The notes below the pieces were generated by a model, which saw only the letters and a program-made list of their open reading frames with translations, did no database searches and was not told where the DNA came from. This document shows, piece by piece, positions 44,186 to 51,977 of a DNA stretch of 64,000 nucleotides. The stretch is from Bacillota bacterium (GTDB lineage Bacteria > Bacillota > Clostridia > Lachnospirales > Lachnospiraceae). Positions within the stretch are counted from its first letter, which is position 1, and each line of letters opens with the position of its first letter. Location: contig JAEZFK010000053.1 in assembly GCA_023437715.1 (NCBI GenBank), positions 62,001 through 126,000 on the forward strand. Reading direction: 5' to 3'. The translations under genes and the position numbers were made by a program.

Positions 44186-45133
44186 TTAAAGAATCACATT
44201 TGCCTGGCAGCCTTCCAGCCATTTTGTGATGTTGTCAAAGACAATTTTTGCACGGGCTTCCATGGATTCTGCCGATGCAAAGGCCACGTGTGGCGTAACA
44301 ATGGTATTCTTGCTGTTCAGCAGCGGATGGGACGGATCAAGGGGAGGCTCTGTTTCAAACACATCGATCCCTGCGCCTGAAAGATAACCGGAATTTAAAG
44401 CTTCAGCCAAAGCCTGGGAATCCACAACAGGCCCTCTGGCAGCATTGATGATGTAAGCGCCCTTTTTCATTTTGGCAATGGTATCTCTGTTTATCAAATG
44501 GCGGGAAGATTCATTTAAAGGACAGTGAAGACTGACAATATCGGAACGGGACAGGAGATCATCAAGGGATACGAACTCGATGAATGAAGGCTCATTTCCG
44601 GTGGGACGGCGCTTGTACCCCAGGACCTTGCAGCCAAAGGCAGCACAGAGCTCTGCAGTTCTTGTGCCGATTGCCCCTGTACCCACGATTCCTACGGTTT
44701 TACCCATGAGCTCGCAGCCCACAAGGCCATCCTTGGTTTTTCCTTCCCGGCAGCGGGCTTCCACCGCCGGAACATTGCGCAGCAGGGAGAGCATCATGCA
44801 GAGAGCCAGTTCCGCAACGGCCTGAGTAGAGTATCCGGCCGCATTGCTGACCTGGATCCCCCTTGCGCGGGCAGCGTCCAGGTCCACATGATCAACGCCT
44901 GTAAACGCCACGTCTATGAACTTTAAGTTCTCACAGGCAGAAATAACTTCTCCGGTGAGAGGCATGTTGGCGATCATGATGACATCCGCCTGCCTGGCCC
45001 GTTCAATCTGGACCTCCGGGCTTGTATCCTTTTGATAAGCGGTAAAGCAGTGGCCGGCTTCTACCAACGGCCTTGCGCATTCCTGCAAAAGGCTGTCCGG
45101 GATGCCCAGGGATTCTAACAGTACGATATTCAT
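44186..45133 (-). CDS. D-isomer-specific 2-hydroxyacid dehydrogenase
   Basis: A 315-residue NAD-dependent dehydrogenase. The Rossmann motif is GIVGTGAIGTRTAEL, with HCPLNESSRHLIN, NAARGPVVDSQAL (catalytic Arg), the Glu region DVFETEPPL and the catalytic His in VTPHVAFAS. It reduces or oxidises a 2-oxo/2-hydroxy acid; phosphoglycerate, lactate and glyoxylate activities cannot be told apart. I chose the ATG at 45133, which has GGAGTGA at 8 bases. It lies behind the broken binding-protein gene on the same strand and may once have been in its operon. Confidence 0.87.
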   Translation of the reverse strand: MNIVLLESLGIPDSLLQECARPLVEAGHCFTAYQKDTSPEVQIERARQADVIMIANMPLTGEVISACENLKFIDVAFTGVDHVDLDAARARGIQVSNAAGYSTQAVAELALCMMLSLLRNVPAVEARCREGKTKDGLVGCELMGKTVGIVGTGAIGTRTAELCAAFGCKVLGYKRRPTGNEPSFIEFVSLDDLLSRSDIVSLHCPLNESSRHLINRDTIAKMKKGAYIINAARGPVVDSQALAEALNSGYLSGAGIDVFETEPPLDPSHPLLNSKNTIVTPHVAFASAESMEARAKIVFDNITKWLEGCQANVIL

Positions 45134-45163
45134 AAATATCACTCCAATCAAGGTATCATATTA

Positions 45164-45188
45164 CAGGGCCGCAGCAGATGCGGCCCTG
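45164..45188. other. Strong GC-rich hairpin
   Basis: CAGGGCCGCA (45164-45173) and TGCGGCCCTG (45179-45188) form a perfect 10-bp stem with a 5-base loop, between the dehydrogenase and the C-terminal binding-protein fragment. It lacks a T tract on the minus-strand side, so it may attenuate or stabilise RNA more than terminate. Confidence 0.55.
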
Positions 45189-45232
45189 CAAATGAATTAT
45201 ACCACTGTTTGGAAGAATAAAAAAGACGGGAT

Positions 45233-45442
45233 TTATTTTGCTGCCTTTTCTGAATATGTGGTTGTTACAAGCTCTTCATAAGGGACTCTTTCTTTCAGTT
45301 CCCCTGATTCTTCCAGAATGTTTTCCAGAAGCTCAAAGCTGTCTTTCTCGAAAATGGTATCCCCTTTCCAGGTGTCCTGGGCTTTGTAGCGGTCCACAAT
45401 GGTCGCAATGGTTGCCACATCGGTTTCTTTGAACTGAGGCTG
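45233..45442 (-). pseudogene. C-terminal fragment of the interrupted ABC binding-protein gene
   Basis: The frame QPQFKETDVATIATIVDRYK and onward to SEKAAK (about 69 residues) is the missing end of the substrate-binding protein whose N-terminal part lies at 49497-50309. The two parts share the residues QPQFK at the break. Upstream of QPQFK the reading frame passes into element DNA, which happens to supply an ATG without a ribosome site. As it stands it cannot make a useful protein. Confidence 0.85.
45428..45442. repeat. Left junction repeat (attL/attR candidate)
   Basis: TTTGAACTGAGGCTG, matching the right-junction copy at 13 of 15 bases. On the minus strand it encodes the QPQFK residues of the interrupted gene. 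Confidence 0.65.
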
Positions 45443-45538
45443 CATTATGATAGAAGTGCGGCTGCTTTTACAGCTAATAGATAGGTCTGCTGCACGGCAT
45501 TGTTTCGCGTGACTCTCTTTCTCCGGGAATTTACCGGA

Positions 45539-47221
45539 TTATGAAAGCTGGCTGTGAAAGGAATTCGCCAGCTGATTTGCGGCTTCCATTCCGGTATACA
45601 GTGCCCCCTGCATCCAGCCATGTTTTGTGGACAGGTGTTCACTGGCAAAGTAAATTCTTTGATTGAATTCAGGCTTTAACATCTCATAGGCAAATAATCT
45701 TTTCTGGCCCGGAAGGGCCATGGCAAAGGCGCCCCGGTTATTTGGCTGATTATCCCATACCACTGTCTTATGGTCTTCCACAATGGAATCCAGGAATCCC
45801 CTTGGCAATCCGTGAACTTCCTCCACTTCTTCCTTTATCAGTTCATACCGGCGTGATTCTTCCATATTTCCCACTCTTGTTGCATTTAAATGATAATTAT
45901 ATGTAGCTACCAGCACGCCGGGTTCATTGGGCGAGCAGGAGGAAACATCGGGGCAAAGAAGATGGTCTCCCGGATAGAAGATGGACTGAATCGGCAGGTC
46001 TGTCTGGGAAAATCCTCCCACCATTCGTCCGTAATCGGTATCCTGTTCCCAGAAGCGCTCATTGCACATAAAAAGCGTCTTTTGCGAATTGGTATAATTG
46101 AATTCTAAAATGGCCTGCATCTTAAGATTGCTGAAATATGGCTTGATTTCAACTTCCCTGAGAGTGGAGTAGGGAATTGCACATACGACGTAATCAAAAA
46201 CATCGGCAGTTCTCTTAAAATCCCGCACATTGCGTTGGGCCAGGACTATTTGATTGCAGTTTGGCATCTGATAAATGCCTGTAACTGCCTGGCCTGGCCG
46301 GTAGGTAACTGTGCCAAGCCGGGAAGCCGGAATATTTTCATACTGGGGCGGATTGTCTGTGAAGAAGGATTGGACAAAAGCATATGGCAGGTTTACGATT
46401 CCGCCTTGGATGGTATAGGTGTTGCGGTAGTCCAGGGTATATTCCTCATGGACGATTTCATCGTAACTGGCATTCAGCAGAGCGCCGGTCCCTGGATCAA
46501 CCCCTGAGATTAAGCTGATGGCCCCCTGGCTTAATCCCAGGTTTTCCAGAGTCTGCCGGACAGAATAGTTTGTGAGAGTCAGATATTCCGGGGAATATTC
46601 CGGTAAAATTTGTATCAGCTCTGACCGGATATCAGGCGGAAGCTGCATCATCAGATACAAAAAGGCATAATCATCAAGCTCTGCCCAGGGAGTGCTTCTT
46701 TCCTGGGGGGTCAAATCGTATAAGGGATAAAGCATCTGCTCAATGGAGTCTGTTGTTCTCAAACGGGTATTATGTACGTATAAAAAATTGTTGCGCTGCG
46801 TGACTGACAGAGGACGGGTGTTAAGGCCAAGCAGATTGATATAGTGCCAGGTGGTTTCATGGGTTACCGGTATTCTGTGAGCGCCGAATTCATTATAGTA
46901 TTTGCCTTCCGGATCAAAATAGTAGGTATAAACTCTTCCTCCAATTCTGTTTTCATTGGCCTCCAGGATGGTAATATCGGCTCCCAGCTTGCGAAGCTCG
47001 AATGCAGCGGATAAACCGGCAAGGCCTCCTCCGATGACTCCGATTTTTACACCTTTCAGTTCTCCCGGCAGTGCATAATTTGTAATATCCGGGGGAGGAC
47101 TCAGTAAATGAACAATATATTCGTAATCTTCCAGCCGGCCGGCCGTTTCCAATGAATTTCTGATCATTTCCTGCCGCTGTTCATTCGTAGGATTCATTAC
47201 CTGATTTAATGGAATATCCAT
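45539..47221 (-). CDS. Flavin-containing amine oxidase, cargo of the element
   Basis: A 560-residue FAD-dependent amine oxidase (monoamine or L-amino-acid oxidase group). FAD binding is through VKIGVIGGGLAGLSAAFELRKLGADITILEAN (landmarks GVIGGGLAGLSAA, ITILEAN) followed by IGGRVYTY. The C-terminal flavin-contact block is IYFASEHLSTKHGWMQGALYTGMEAANQL (landmark FASEHLSTKHGWMQGALYTG). It has an N-terminal extension of about 55 residues and no signal peptide. Substrate unknown; oxidases of this type need oxygen, which is unexpected in a strict anaerobe. The ATG follows TGAGGT. It lies wholly inside the element. Confidence 0.85.
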   Translation of the reverse strand: MDIPLNQVMNPTNEQRQEMIRNSLETAGRLEDYEYIVHLLSPPPDITNYALPGELKGVKIGVIGGGLAGLSAAFELRKLGADITILEANENRIGGRVYTYYFDPEGKYYNEFGAHRIPVTHETTWHYINLLGLNTRPLSVTQRNNFLYVHNTRLRTTDSIEQMLYPLYDLTPQERSTPWAELDDYAFLYLMMQLPPDIRSELIQILPEYSPEYLTLTNYSVRQTLENLGLSQGAISLISGVDPGTGALLNASYDEIVHEEYTLDYRNTYTIQGGIVNLPYAFVQSFFTDNPPQYENIPASRLGTVTYRPGQAVTGIYQMPNCNQIVLAQRNVRDFKRTADVFDYVVCAIPYSTLREVEIKPYFSNLKMQAILEFNYTNSQKTLFMCNERFWEQDTDYGRMVGGFSQTDLPIQSIFYPGDHLLCPDVSSCSPNEPGVLVATYNYHLNATRVGNMEESRRYELIKEEVEEVHGLPRGFLDSIVEDHKTVVWDNQPNNRGAFAMALPGQKRLFAYEMLKPEFNQRIYFASEHLSTKHGWMQGALYTGMEAANQLANSFHSQLS

Positions 47222-47419
47222 TGGTTATACCTCATAATGTCACTACAGTAGCAATATATTGGAAATTTTCCCCTAATATAACAAATAAGAATACTTTTCC
47301 GGGAGACAGCGGAGATCATCAGCTTCCCTTTCATTAGAGAACAGGGGACAAAATGCCACCTGTCATGCCGAAACAATTGCCGGAATAGGATATAGGGAAG
47401 AGGATGCGGGGAGAAAGTC

Positions 47420-47587
47420 ATGCCCGATTCTAATGTCGATCTCCGGATAAATGTAAGGGCTGAAGAAAAGGGTCTGTATTTGCAGAAAAAGAGTATATTC
47501 AGTCAAATCAGTGAGTTTCTTTTTCAGCAGGGATTAATCGATTTAAGAGAAAAGAAACGGTTTGATGAACTGATGAAGAAAGAATGA
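47420..47587 (+). CDS. 55-residue ORF upstream of the recombinase
   Basis: This starts MPDSNVDLRINVRAEEKG with GGGGAG seven bases upstream and ends LIDLREKKRFDELMKKE. The tail (FLFQQGLIDLREKKRFDELMKK) resembles the short helical SHOCT-like domain found in small ORFs of clostridial mobile elements, an impression and not a search result. A hairpin separates it from the recombinase gene. It may regulate or assist recombination. It has the length and RBS of a real small gene, but coding is unproven. Confidence 0.5.
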   Translation: MPDSNVDLRINVRAEEKGLYLQKKSIFSQISEFLFQQGLIDLREKKRFDELMKKE

Positions 47588-47594
47588 AGATTTA

Positions 47595-47628
47595 AAAGGG
47601 GACAATTGCCTGCCGCAATGTCCCCTTT
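47595..47628 (+). terminator. Hairpin between small ORF and recombinase
   Basis: AAAGGGGACA (47595-47604) and TGTCCCCTTT (47619-47628) form a 10-bp stem, with further pairing inside (TTGC/GCAA). It could terminate or attenuate transcription into the recombinase gene. Confidence 0.6.
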
Positions 47629-47657
47629 CCTGAGAATATTGTAAGGAGGGAATACAG

Positions 47658-49463
47658 ATGCAGCGCAGGCTTCGGGCCGTCATTTACTGCCGCGTTTCTA
47701 CAAGCAGTGAAGCACAGGTTGATTCACTGGATAAACAGGTTGCGGAGGCAATAGAATCCGTGGAGCAGCTGGGCTTTGATTTGGTGGACCGTTTTATAGA
47801 CGAGGGCCGGACAGGTACGACCAGTACGAGAAAAGAGTATTCGCGTATGCTTGGCCAAATTGAGAAGCACAGCTTTGAGGTGATAGTTACAAAATCTCTG
47901 GACAGAATGAATCGCAATATTCTGGACTTTTATCTGTTTCTGGATCTCATCATAAGGAATGACATAAAACTGTATTTTTATCTGGACAGAACGTACTATA
48001 AGCCCGATGATAAAATAGTGATCGGAATCAAGGCGATTTTGGCAGAAGAGTATTCCAGAGAATTATCCAAAAAGCTGTCAAATGCCCATGCGAAACGTCA
48101 GGAGCGGGGAGAGGTAATGATGCTTGGCAGTCTGACTTATGGATATAGGAAAGAAATTCAGCCGGATGGGAGAAAGAAGATTGTGGTTGTGGAGGAAGAG
48201 GCGGAAATGATACGTCTTATATTTGACTACTGCAAAGAAGGATACGGCGTAAGGACTATTGGAAAAATGCTGTATTCTCATGGTTACCGGAATAGAAACG
48301 GAAACGAAATAGGAGAAGCTACCATCCGGCGCATCATTCGCAATCCATTGGTTAAGGGAACAATGATTATGAATAAAATGAAATTTGACTTTAATACCAA
48401 GACTGCAATACACGTAAGCCCTGATCAGTGGATCGTGAAAGAGGATGCAGTACCGGCAATTATTTCCAGAGAAGACTGGGAAGCTGCCAATGCCCTTATG
48501 GACAGCCGAACTCAAATGAAAAAAACAGATAAAACTGTTAACAGGCAGGGGCAAAACAAAGGAAAATACAATTTCTCCGGGAAGCTGATATGCGGAATGT
48601 GCGGAAAACCATATTATAAAGCCAGAAGAAATAATAAATCCTCTCAGGTCATTCAGTGGAAATGCAGTACATACTTAAAATTTGGACGTAATAAAACGGA
48701 CTTCGCTTCCCAGGATGCTGACACGGGGAAAGGCTGTAACGGTCCGTCGATTGATGAGACTTTATTAATAGATATCCTGGGAATTGTGGCCCGGGAACCG
48801 TTTGAACAGATGACTGATAAACAGACGCTTATTGCGGAAACAATGAGTATGCTGGAGAAAATCCTGGAGGAAACGGAAGGAAAGGAAGATGAACCGGATT
48901 TGCAGAAAAAAATACAGGTGATTTCTCAGAGACAGAAAATTTTACTGGAAAAGTATCTGGATGGAAAAGTCTCTGATGATAACTATGAGCAGATGGAAAA
49001 CAAATTGAAAGAAGAAAAAAATAACCTGGAAGTGCAGCTGAAAAAACTGGAAGATAAAGGAACCATGGCTTATAAGAGGAAGCAGAGGCTCAGGAAAATT
49101 GAAAGCTCCCTAAAAAATGGCGGGATAGAACAGGCTACAGCCTTTGCATTGATGGATTCAATAAAAAGCATTGTAGTTTATGAGGATCATTTAAAAATTA
49201 TTTTTGAACAGTTAAGGGTTACGGACATGGAGATTCCGTTAAACCCGTATCAGTTGAAAAATACGAGTGCGGCAATTGAAGAGTCCAAGGAAATTATTTG
49301 CCGTATGATTGCTGAAAATCCTAAAATCAGTTTAAAGCAGATGGCCGAAAGGCTGGGGATGGGAGAACGGACCGTGTTTGAAAGAGTGGCAGCTCTTAAG
49401 AAAGCCGGTAAGATAGAGATAAAAGGACGGGGGCCGGGACGCAGCTGGTTTGTGAAGGCCTAA
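47658..49463 (+). CDS. Large serine recombinase with C-terminal winged-helix extension
   Basis: A 601-residue site-specific recombinase. The catalytic domain (1-150) starts RAVIYCRVSTSSEAQ, nucleophile Ser14, with SLDRMNRN. The recombinase domain (about 160-270) includes YGYRKE and IRRIIRNPLVKG. A zinc ribbon has CGMCGKPYYK and later Cys (WKCSTY, KGCNG), then a coiled coil (about 395-490). Unusually, the last 60 residues form a helix-turn-helix: ISLKQMAERLGMGERTVFERVAALKKAGKIEIKG (landmark LKQMAERLGMGERTVFERV). This domain is absent from typical large serine integrases. It presumably inserts and excises the element. AAGGAGGG precedes the ATG. Confidence 0.92.
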   Translation: MQRRLRAVIYCRVSTSSEAQVDSLDKQVAEAIESVEQLGFDLVDRFIDEGRTGTTSTRKEYSRMLGQIEKHSFEVIVTKSLDRMNRNILDFYLFLDLIIRNDIKLYFYLDRTYYKPDDKIVIGIKAILAEEYSRELSKKLSNAHAKRQERGEVMMLGSLTYGYRKEIQPDGRKKIVVVEEEAEMIRLIFDYCKEGYGVRTIGKMLYSHGYRNRNGNEIGEATIRRIIRNPLVKGTMIMNKMKFDFNTKTAIHVSPDQWIVKEDAVPAIISREDWEAANALMDSRTQMKKTDKTVNRQGQNKGKYNFSGKLICGMCGKPYYKARRNNKSSQVIQWKCSTYLKFGRNKTDFASQDADTGKGCNGPSIDETLLIDILGIVAREPFEQMTDKQTLIAETMSMLEKILEETEGKEDEPDLQKKIQVISQRQKILLEKYLDGKVSDDNYEQMENKLKEEKNNLEVQLKKLEDKGTMAYKRKQRLRKIESSLKNGGIEQATAFALMDSIKSIVVYEDHLKIIFEQLRVTDMEIPLNPYQLKNTSAAIEESKEIICRMIAENPKISLKQMAERLGMGERTVFERVAALKKAGKIEIKGRGPGRSWFVKA

Positions 49464-49485
49464 ATCGCATTTCCCTGTCATTTTG

Positions 49486-49511
49486 CAGCCCCGGTTTTTA
49501 AACTGGGGCTG
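49486..49511. repeat. 26-bp palindrome at the right junction (recombination site candidate)
   Basis: Arms CAGCCCCGGTTT (49486-49497) and AAACTGGGGCTG (49500-49511) are complementary at 11 of 12 positions around a TT centre. Symmetric half-sites around a dinucleotide are what a serine recombinase dimer pair binds. The right arm is the copy shared with the left junction. Confidence 0.65.
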
Positions 49512-50309
49512 AATCACCTTTGCAATCTCTTCCGAAGAATGGGAATTCACATATTCCAGCCCTTTCTGGATGGCATTGGTAAATTTCTGAATTGTCTCAG
49601 GATTCTTCTCCATATAGCTTTTCTTTGCGCTGTAAGCCGTATAGGGCACATAGCCGGAATCCACGCCAAGGGAGGCCACCACGTATCCGCTGCCCTCTTT
49701 TTCCAGCTTGGTTGCAAAGGGCTCAAACTCCACGGTGTAGTCCGCGTCGTTGCTGGTAAATGCGGCGGCGGTCAGGCCGAAGCTGATGCTCTGGTCAATG
49801 GTTAAATCCGTGGCCGGGTCAATACCGTTCTTTTTCAGGATATATTCAAATACCATTTCCGGCATTCCTCCGGCTCTTCCTCCCAGAACCTTCTTCCCCT
49901 TTAAATCCGTCCAGGTGAAATTGGACTCTTTTTCTCTGCCGACAAGAAAGTTGCCGGCCCGCTGGGTCAGCTGGGCAAAGTTGACGGCATGATCCTCAGC
50001 GCCGTTGGCGTAAGTATAAATGCTGGCCTCTGATCCCATAAATCCAATATCCGCATCCCCTGAAATTAAGGCTGTCATTACCTTGTCGGCTCCGGCTCCG
50101 TTGACCAGGGTTAAGTCAATGCCTTCGTCCTTAAAATATCCCAGCTCAATGGCCGCATACTGAGGCGCATAGAAAATGGAATGGGCGACTTCATTTAAAG
50201 TAACCGGTTTTAAATCGGCCGCTTTCGCTTTCGGTCCGCAGCCTGCAAGGCTTAAGCAGGCTGAGCCTATAAGCATGGCCGCCAAAAGAAAGTGTTTGGC
50301 TTTTCTCAT
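49497..50309 (-). pseudogene. N-terminal part of interrupted ABC substrate-binding lipoprotein (taurine/nitrate type)
   Basis: From ATG 50309 (AAAGGAGG upstream) the product has a lipoprotein signal ending LAGC (Cys25), then VTLNEVAHSIFYAPQYAAIELGYFKDEGIDLTLVNGAG (landmark FYAPQYAAIELGYFKDEGIDL), the NMT1/SsuA-type binding fold. After residue 271 (IQPQFK) the frame runs into antisense recombinase sequence and stops at 49332, giving a 325-residue chimera. Joined to the fragment at 45233-45442 it would be about 335-340 residues, the normal length. No permease or ATPase gene is adjacent, so the intact protein would be an orphan binding protein. Confidence 0.85.
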
Positions 50310-50385
50310 AAAATCCTCCTTTAGGAAATCTTAGTACTACATTTTATTATGAGAATGTGGGAAGGTACTTTGTCTTAATAAGTTT

Positions 50386-50517
50386 TTATGATTCCATGGA
50401 AATGGTGGACACATGAAAGAAGAGGGGCCGGATATGTTTTCTTGCCGTAATCCTGCAGCTTGTAAGGGAGGCAGCCAGCATGAGTATTGCAAGAAATATG
50501 GCAACTGCATTTTTCAT
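50386..50517 (-). CDS. Short lipoprotein-signal ORF (43 residues)
   Basis: The product MKNAVAIFLAILMLAASLTSC plus 22 further residues has a complete lipoprotein signal with lipobox LTSC, and GGGAGA lies five bases before the ATG. It is either a tiny lipoprotein or the surviving start of a lost binding-protein gene upstream of the interrupted one. The rest of 50310-50722 shows nothing I can support beyond the promoter region of the HAD gene. Confidence 0.4.
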   Translation of the reverse strand: MKNAVAIFLAILMLAASLTSCRITARKHIRPLFFHVSTISMES

Positions 50518-50722
50518 AGGATTCTCCCTTTATATTTTCTCCTTGTAGTATTGTATGAGCCGGGTCCGCCACAGGTGATTGTTATTTCACAGGTTCGCAG
50601 TTCCGGCTGCCATATTTTCAAGTCTTCTCCATGACGGAACTGTGTCATATTTTGAGATGGAATAAGAAGGAAAACTGTGGTATACTGCTCATAGTAAAAT
50701 TTACAAAGGCAGGAGAACGGCA

Positions 50723-51532
50723 ATGGACTATCGGATGATTGTGTTGGATTTGGATGGGACTCTGACCAACCGTGATAAGGTGATTACGCCTAAGACAAAG
50801 GAGGCGCTTTTCGAATTAAAGAAGCAGGGGGGAATTATTGTGCTGGCTTCGGGGCGGCCCACCTACGGGGTAGTGCCATTGGCAAGGGAGCTTGGGCTTG
50901 ACCGGTCGGGAGGATATATTCTTTCCTACAACGGAGGCCGGATCATTGACTGTAAAACCGGAGAAACTGTTTTTGCAAAGGAGCTGCCCGTGTCCTCAAA
51001 CCGGAAAATTATAGGTCTGGCAAAAGAGCATGGGGTGAATATCATTACCTATGAGGATGACTTAATTATCACATCAAATGCTTCGGATGAGTATGTGGAA
51101 AAGGAAGCTTTCATTAACAAGCTTCAGGTAAAAGAAGTTCAGGATATGGAAAGCTATGTCAGCTTTCCTGTAGTAAAATTCCTGATGCTGGAGGATGGAG
51201 ATTATCTGGCTATGGTAGAGCCCAGGGTAAAGGCGGCCCTGGGACGTGATTACAGCGTCTACCGGTCGGAGCCTTATTTTCTGGAGGTTCTTCCAAAGGG
51301 GATTGATAAGGCCGCAAGCCTGGAGCGGCTGCTTTCAAGGCTTGGCATGGGTAAGGAGCAGATGATCGCCTGCGGAGACGGCTACAACGATTTGTCCATG
51401 ATCCAATATGCGGGACTGGGGGTTGCCATGGAAAATGCAGTCTTTCCGGTAAAAAAGGCGGCTGATTATGTTACATATTCCAACGATAACGATGGAATCG
51501 CTCATGTGGTAGAAAAATTTATGCTTTCCTGA
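50723..51532 (+). CDS. Cof-type HAD hydrolase
   Basis: A 269-residue HAD phosphatase of the Cof/YidA class IIB group. Motif I VLDLDGTLT, motif II LASGRP, Lys in PKGIDKAASLERLL, and motif IV ACGDGYNDLSMI are intact. It probably dephosphorylates sugar phosphates or flavin-type compounds in the cytoplasm; the substrate cannot be named. GCAGGAG lies before the ATG. It is separated by about 80 bases from the next gene. Confidence 0.9.
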   Translation: MDYRMIVLDLDGTLTNRDKVITPKTKEALFELKKQGGIIVLASGRPTYGVVPLARELGLDRSGGYILSYNGGRIIDCKTGETVFAKELPVSSNRKIIGLAKEHGVNIITYEDDLIITSNASDEYVEKEAFINKLQVKEVQDMESYVSFPVVKFLMLEDGDYLAMVEPRVKAALGRDYSVYRSEPYFLEVLPKGIDKAASLERLLSRLGMGKEQMIACGDGYNDLSMIQYAGLGVAMENAVFPVKKAADYVTYSNDNDGIAHVVEKFMLS

Positions 51533-51614
51533 TGTCATAGGGTGGATTTTATAACTTTAATATGTTAAAATGCACCTGAAGAGCAAAAGGAAGAAAAAGG
51601 GGACTAGTAAAACT

Positions 51615-51917
51615 ATGAATAAAAAGATTAAGACAGATGCGGTGGACCATTTGTTTGAGGCCATTTTAACTTTAAAGACACCGGAAGAATGCTATACCTT
51701 TTTTGAGGATGTATGCACGGTCAATGAATTGTTAAGCTTGTCACAAAGATATGAAGTGGCCAAAATGCTGCGCGATGGGCGTACCTATCTGGAAATCGCG
51801 GAAAAGACCGGGGCATCCACTGCCACCATCAGCCGTGTAAACCGTTCCTTAAATTACGGCAACGACGGATATGATATGGTATTTAAGCGCCTGGAGGAAG
51901 AGAAGAGAGAAAGATAG
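51615..51917 (+). CDS. YerC/YecD family TrpR-like regulator
   Basis: A 100-residue protein of the TrpR-related YerC/YecD family. The helix-turn-helix region is ELLSLSQRYEVAKMLRDGRTYLEIAEKTGASTATISRVNR (landmarks LSQRYEVAKML and TGASTATISRVNR). Its target is unknown. I chose the ATG at 51615 because it gives the family's length, though the RBS (AAGGGGA) is somewhat distant; 51570 is an alternative start. A terminator follows closely. Confidence 0.85.
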   Translation: MNKKIKTDAVDHLFEAILTLKTPEECYTFFEDVCTVNELLSLSQRYEVAKMLRDGRTYLEIAEKTGASTATISRVNRSLNYGNDGYDMVFKRLEEEKRER

Positions 51918-51941
51918 CAGGAGAGAAGCGCAAAAGATAAG

Positions 51942-51972
51942 AAAAGAGGCTGTTTATGGGACAGTCTCTTTT
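51942..51972. terminator. Bidirectional terminator
   Basis: AAAAGAGGCTGT and ACAGTCTCTTTT pair with one mismatch around a short loop, between two converging genes. Confidence 0.8.
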
Positions 51973-51977
51973 GTGCT

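Larger units (their letters stand above)
45428..49511. mobile_element. About 4.07-kb serine-recombinase element inserted in an ABC binding-protein gene
   Basis: The element separates two in-frame halves of one gene. At the junctions are imperfect 15-bp direct repeats, TTTGAACTGAGGCTG (45428-45442) and TTTAAACTGGGGCTG (49497-49511), 13 of 15 identical, 4069 bases apart. It carries a flavin amine oxidase gene (minus), a 55-residue ORF and a large serine recombinase gene (both plus). The recombinase ends 23 bases before the palindrome at the right junction, the usual place for an integrase gene. No conjugation or phage genes are present, so it is either a minimal cargo element or one mobilised in trans. 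Confidence 0.85.

Noticed and set aside
49332..49496. C-terminal 54 residues of the truncated binding protein as real protein sequence
   Set aside because: They are the antisense of the recombinase 3' end and junction and only extend the broken frame to the next stop.
45233..50309. Tandem duplication or sequencing misassembly as the cause of the split binding-protein gene
   Set aside because: The two pieces do not overlap beyond five residues and complement each other exactly; the intervening DNA carries a recombinase gene oriented toward one junction, which fits integration much better.
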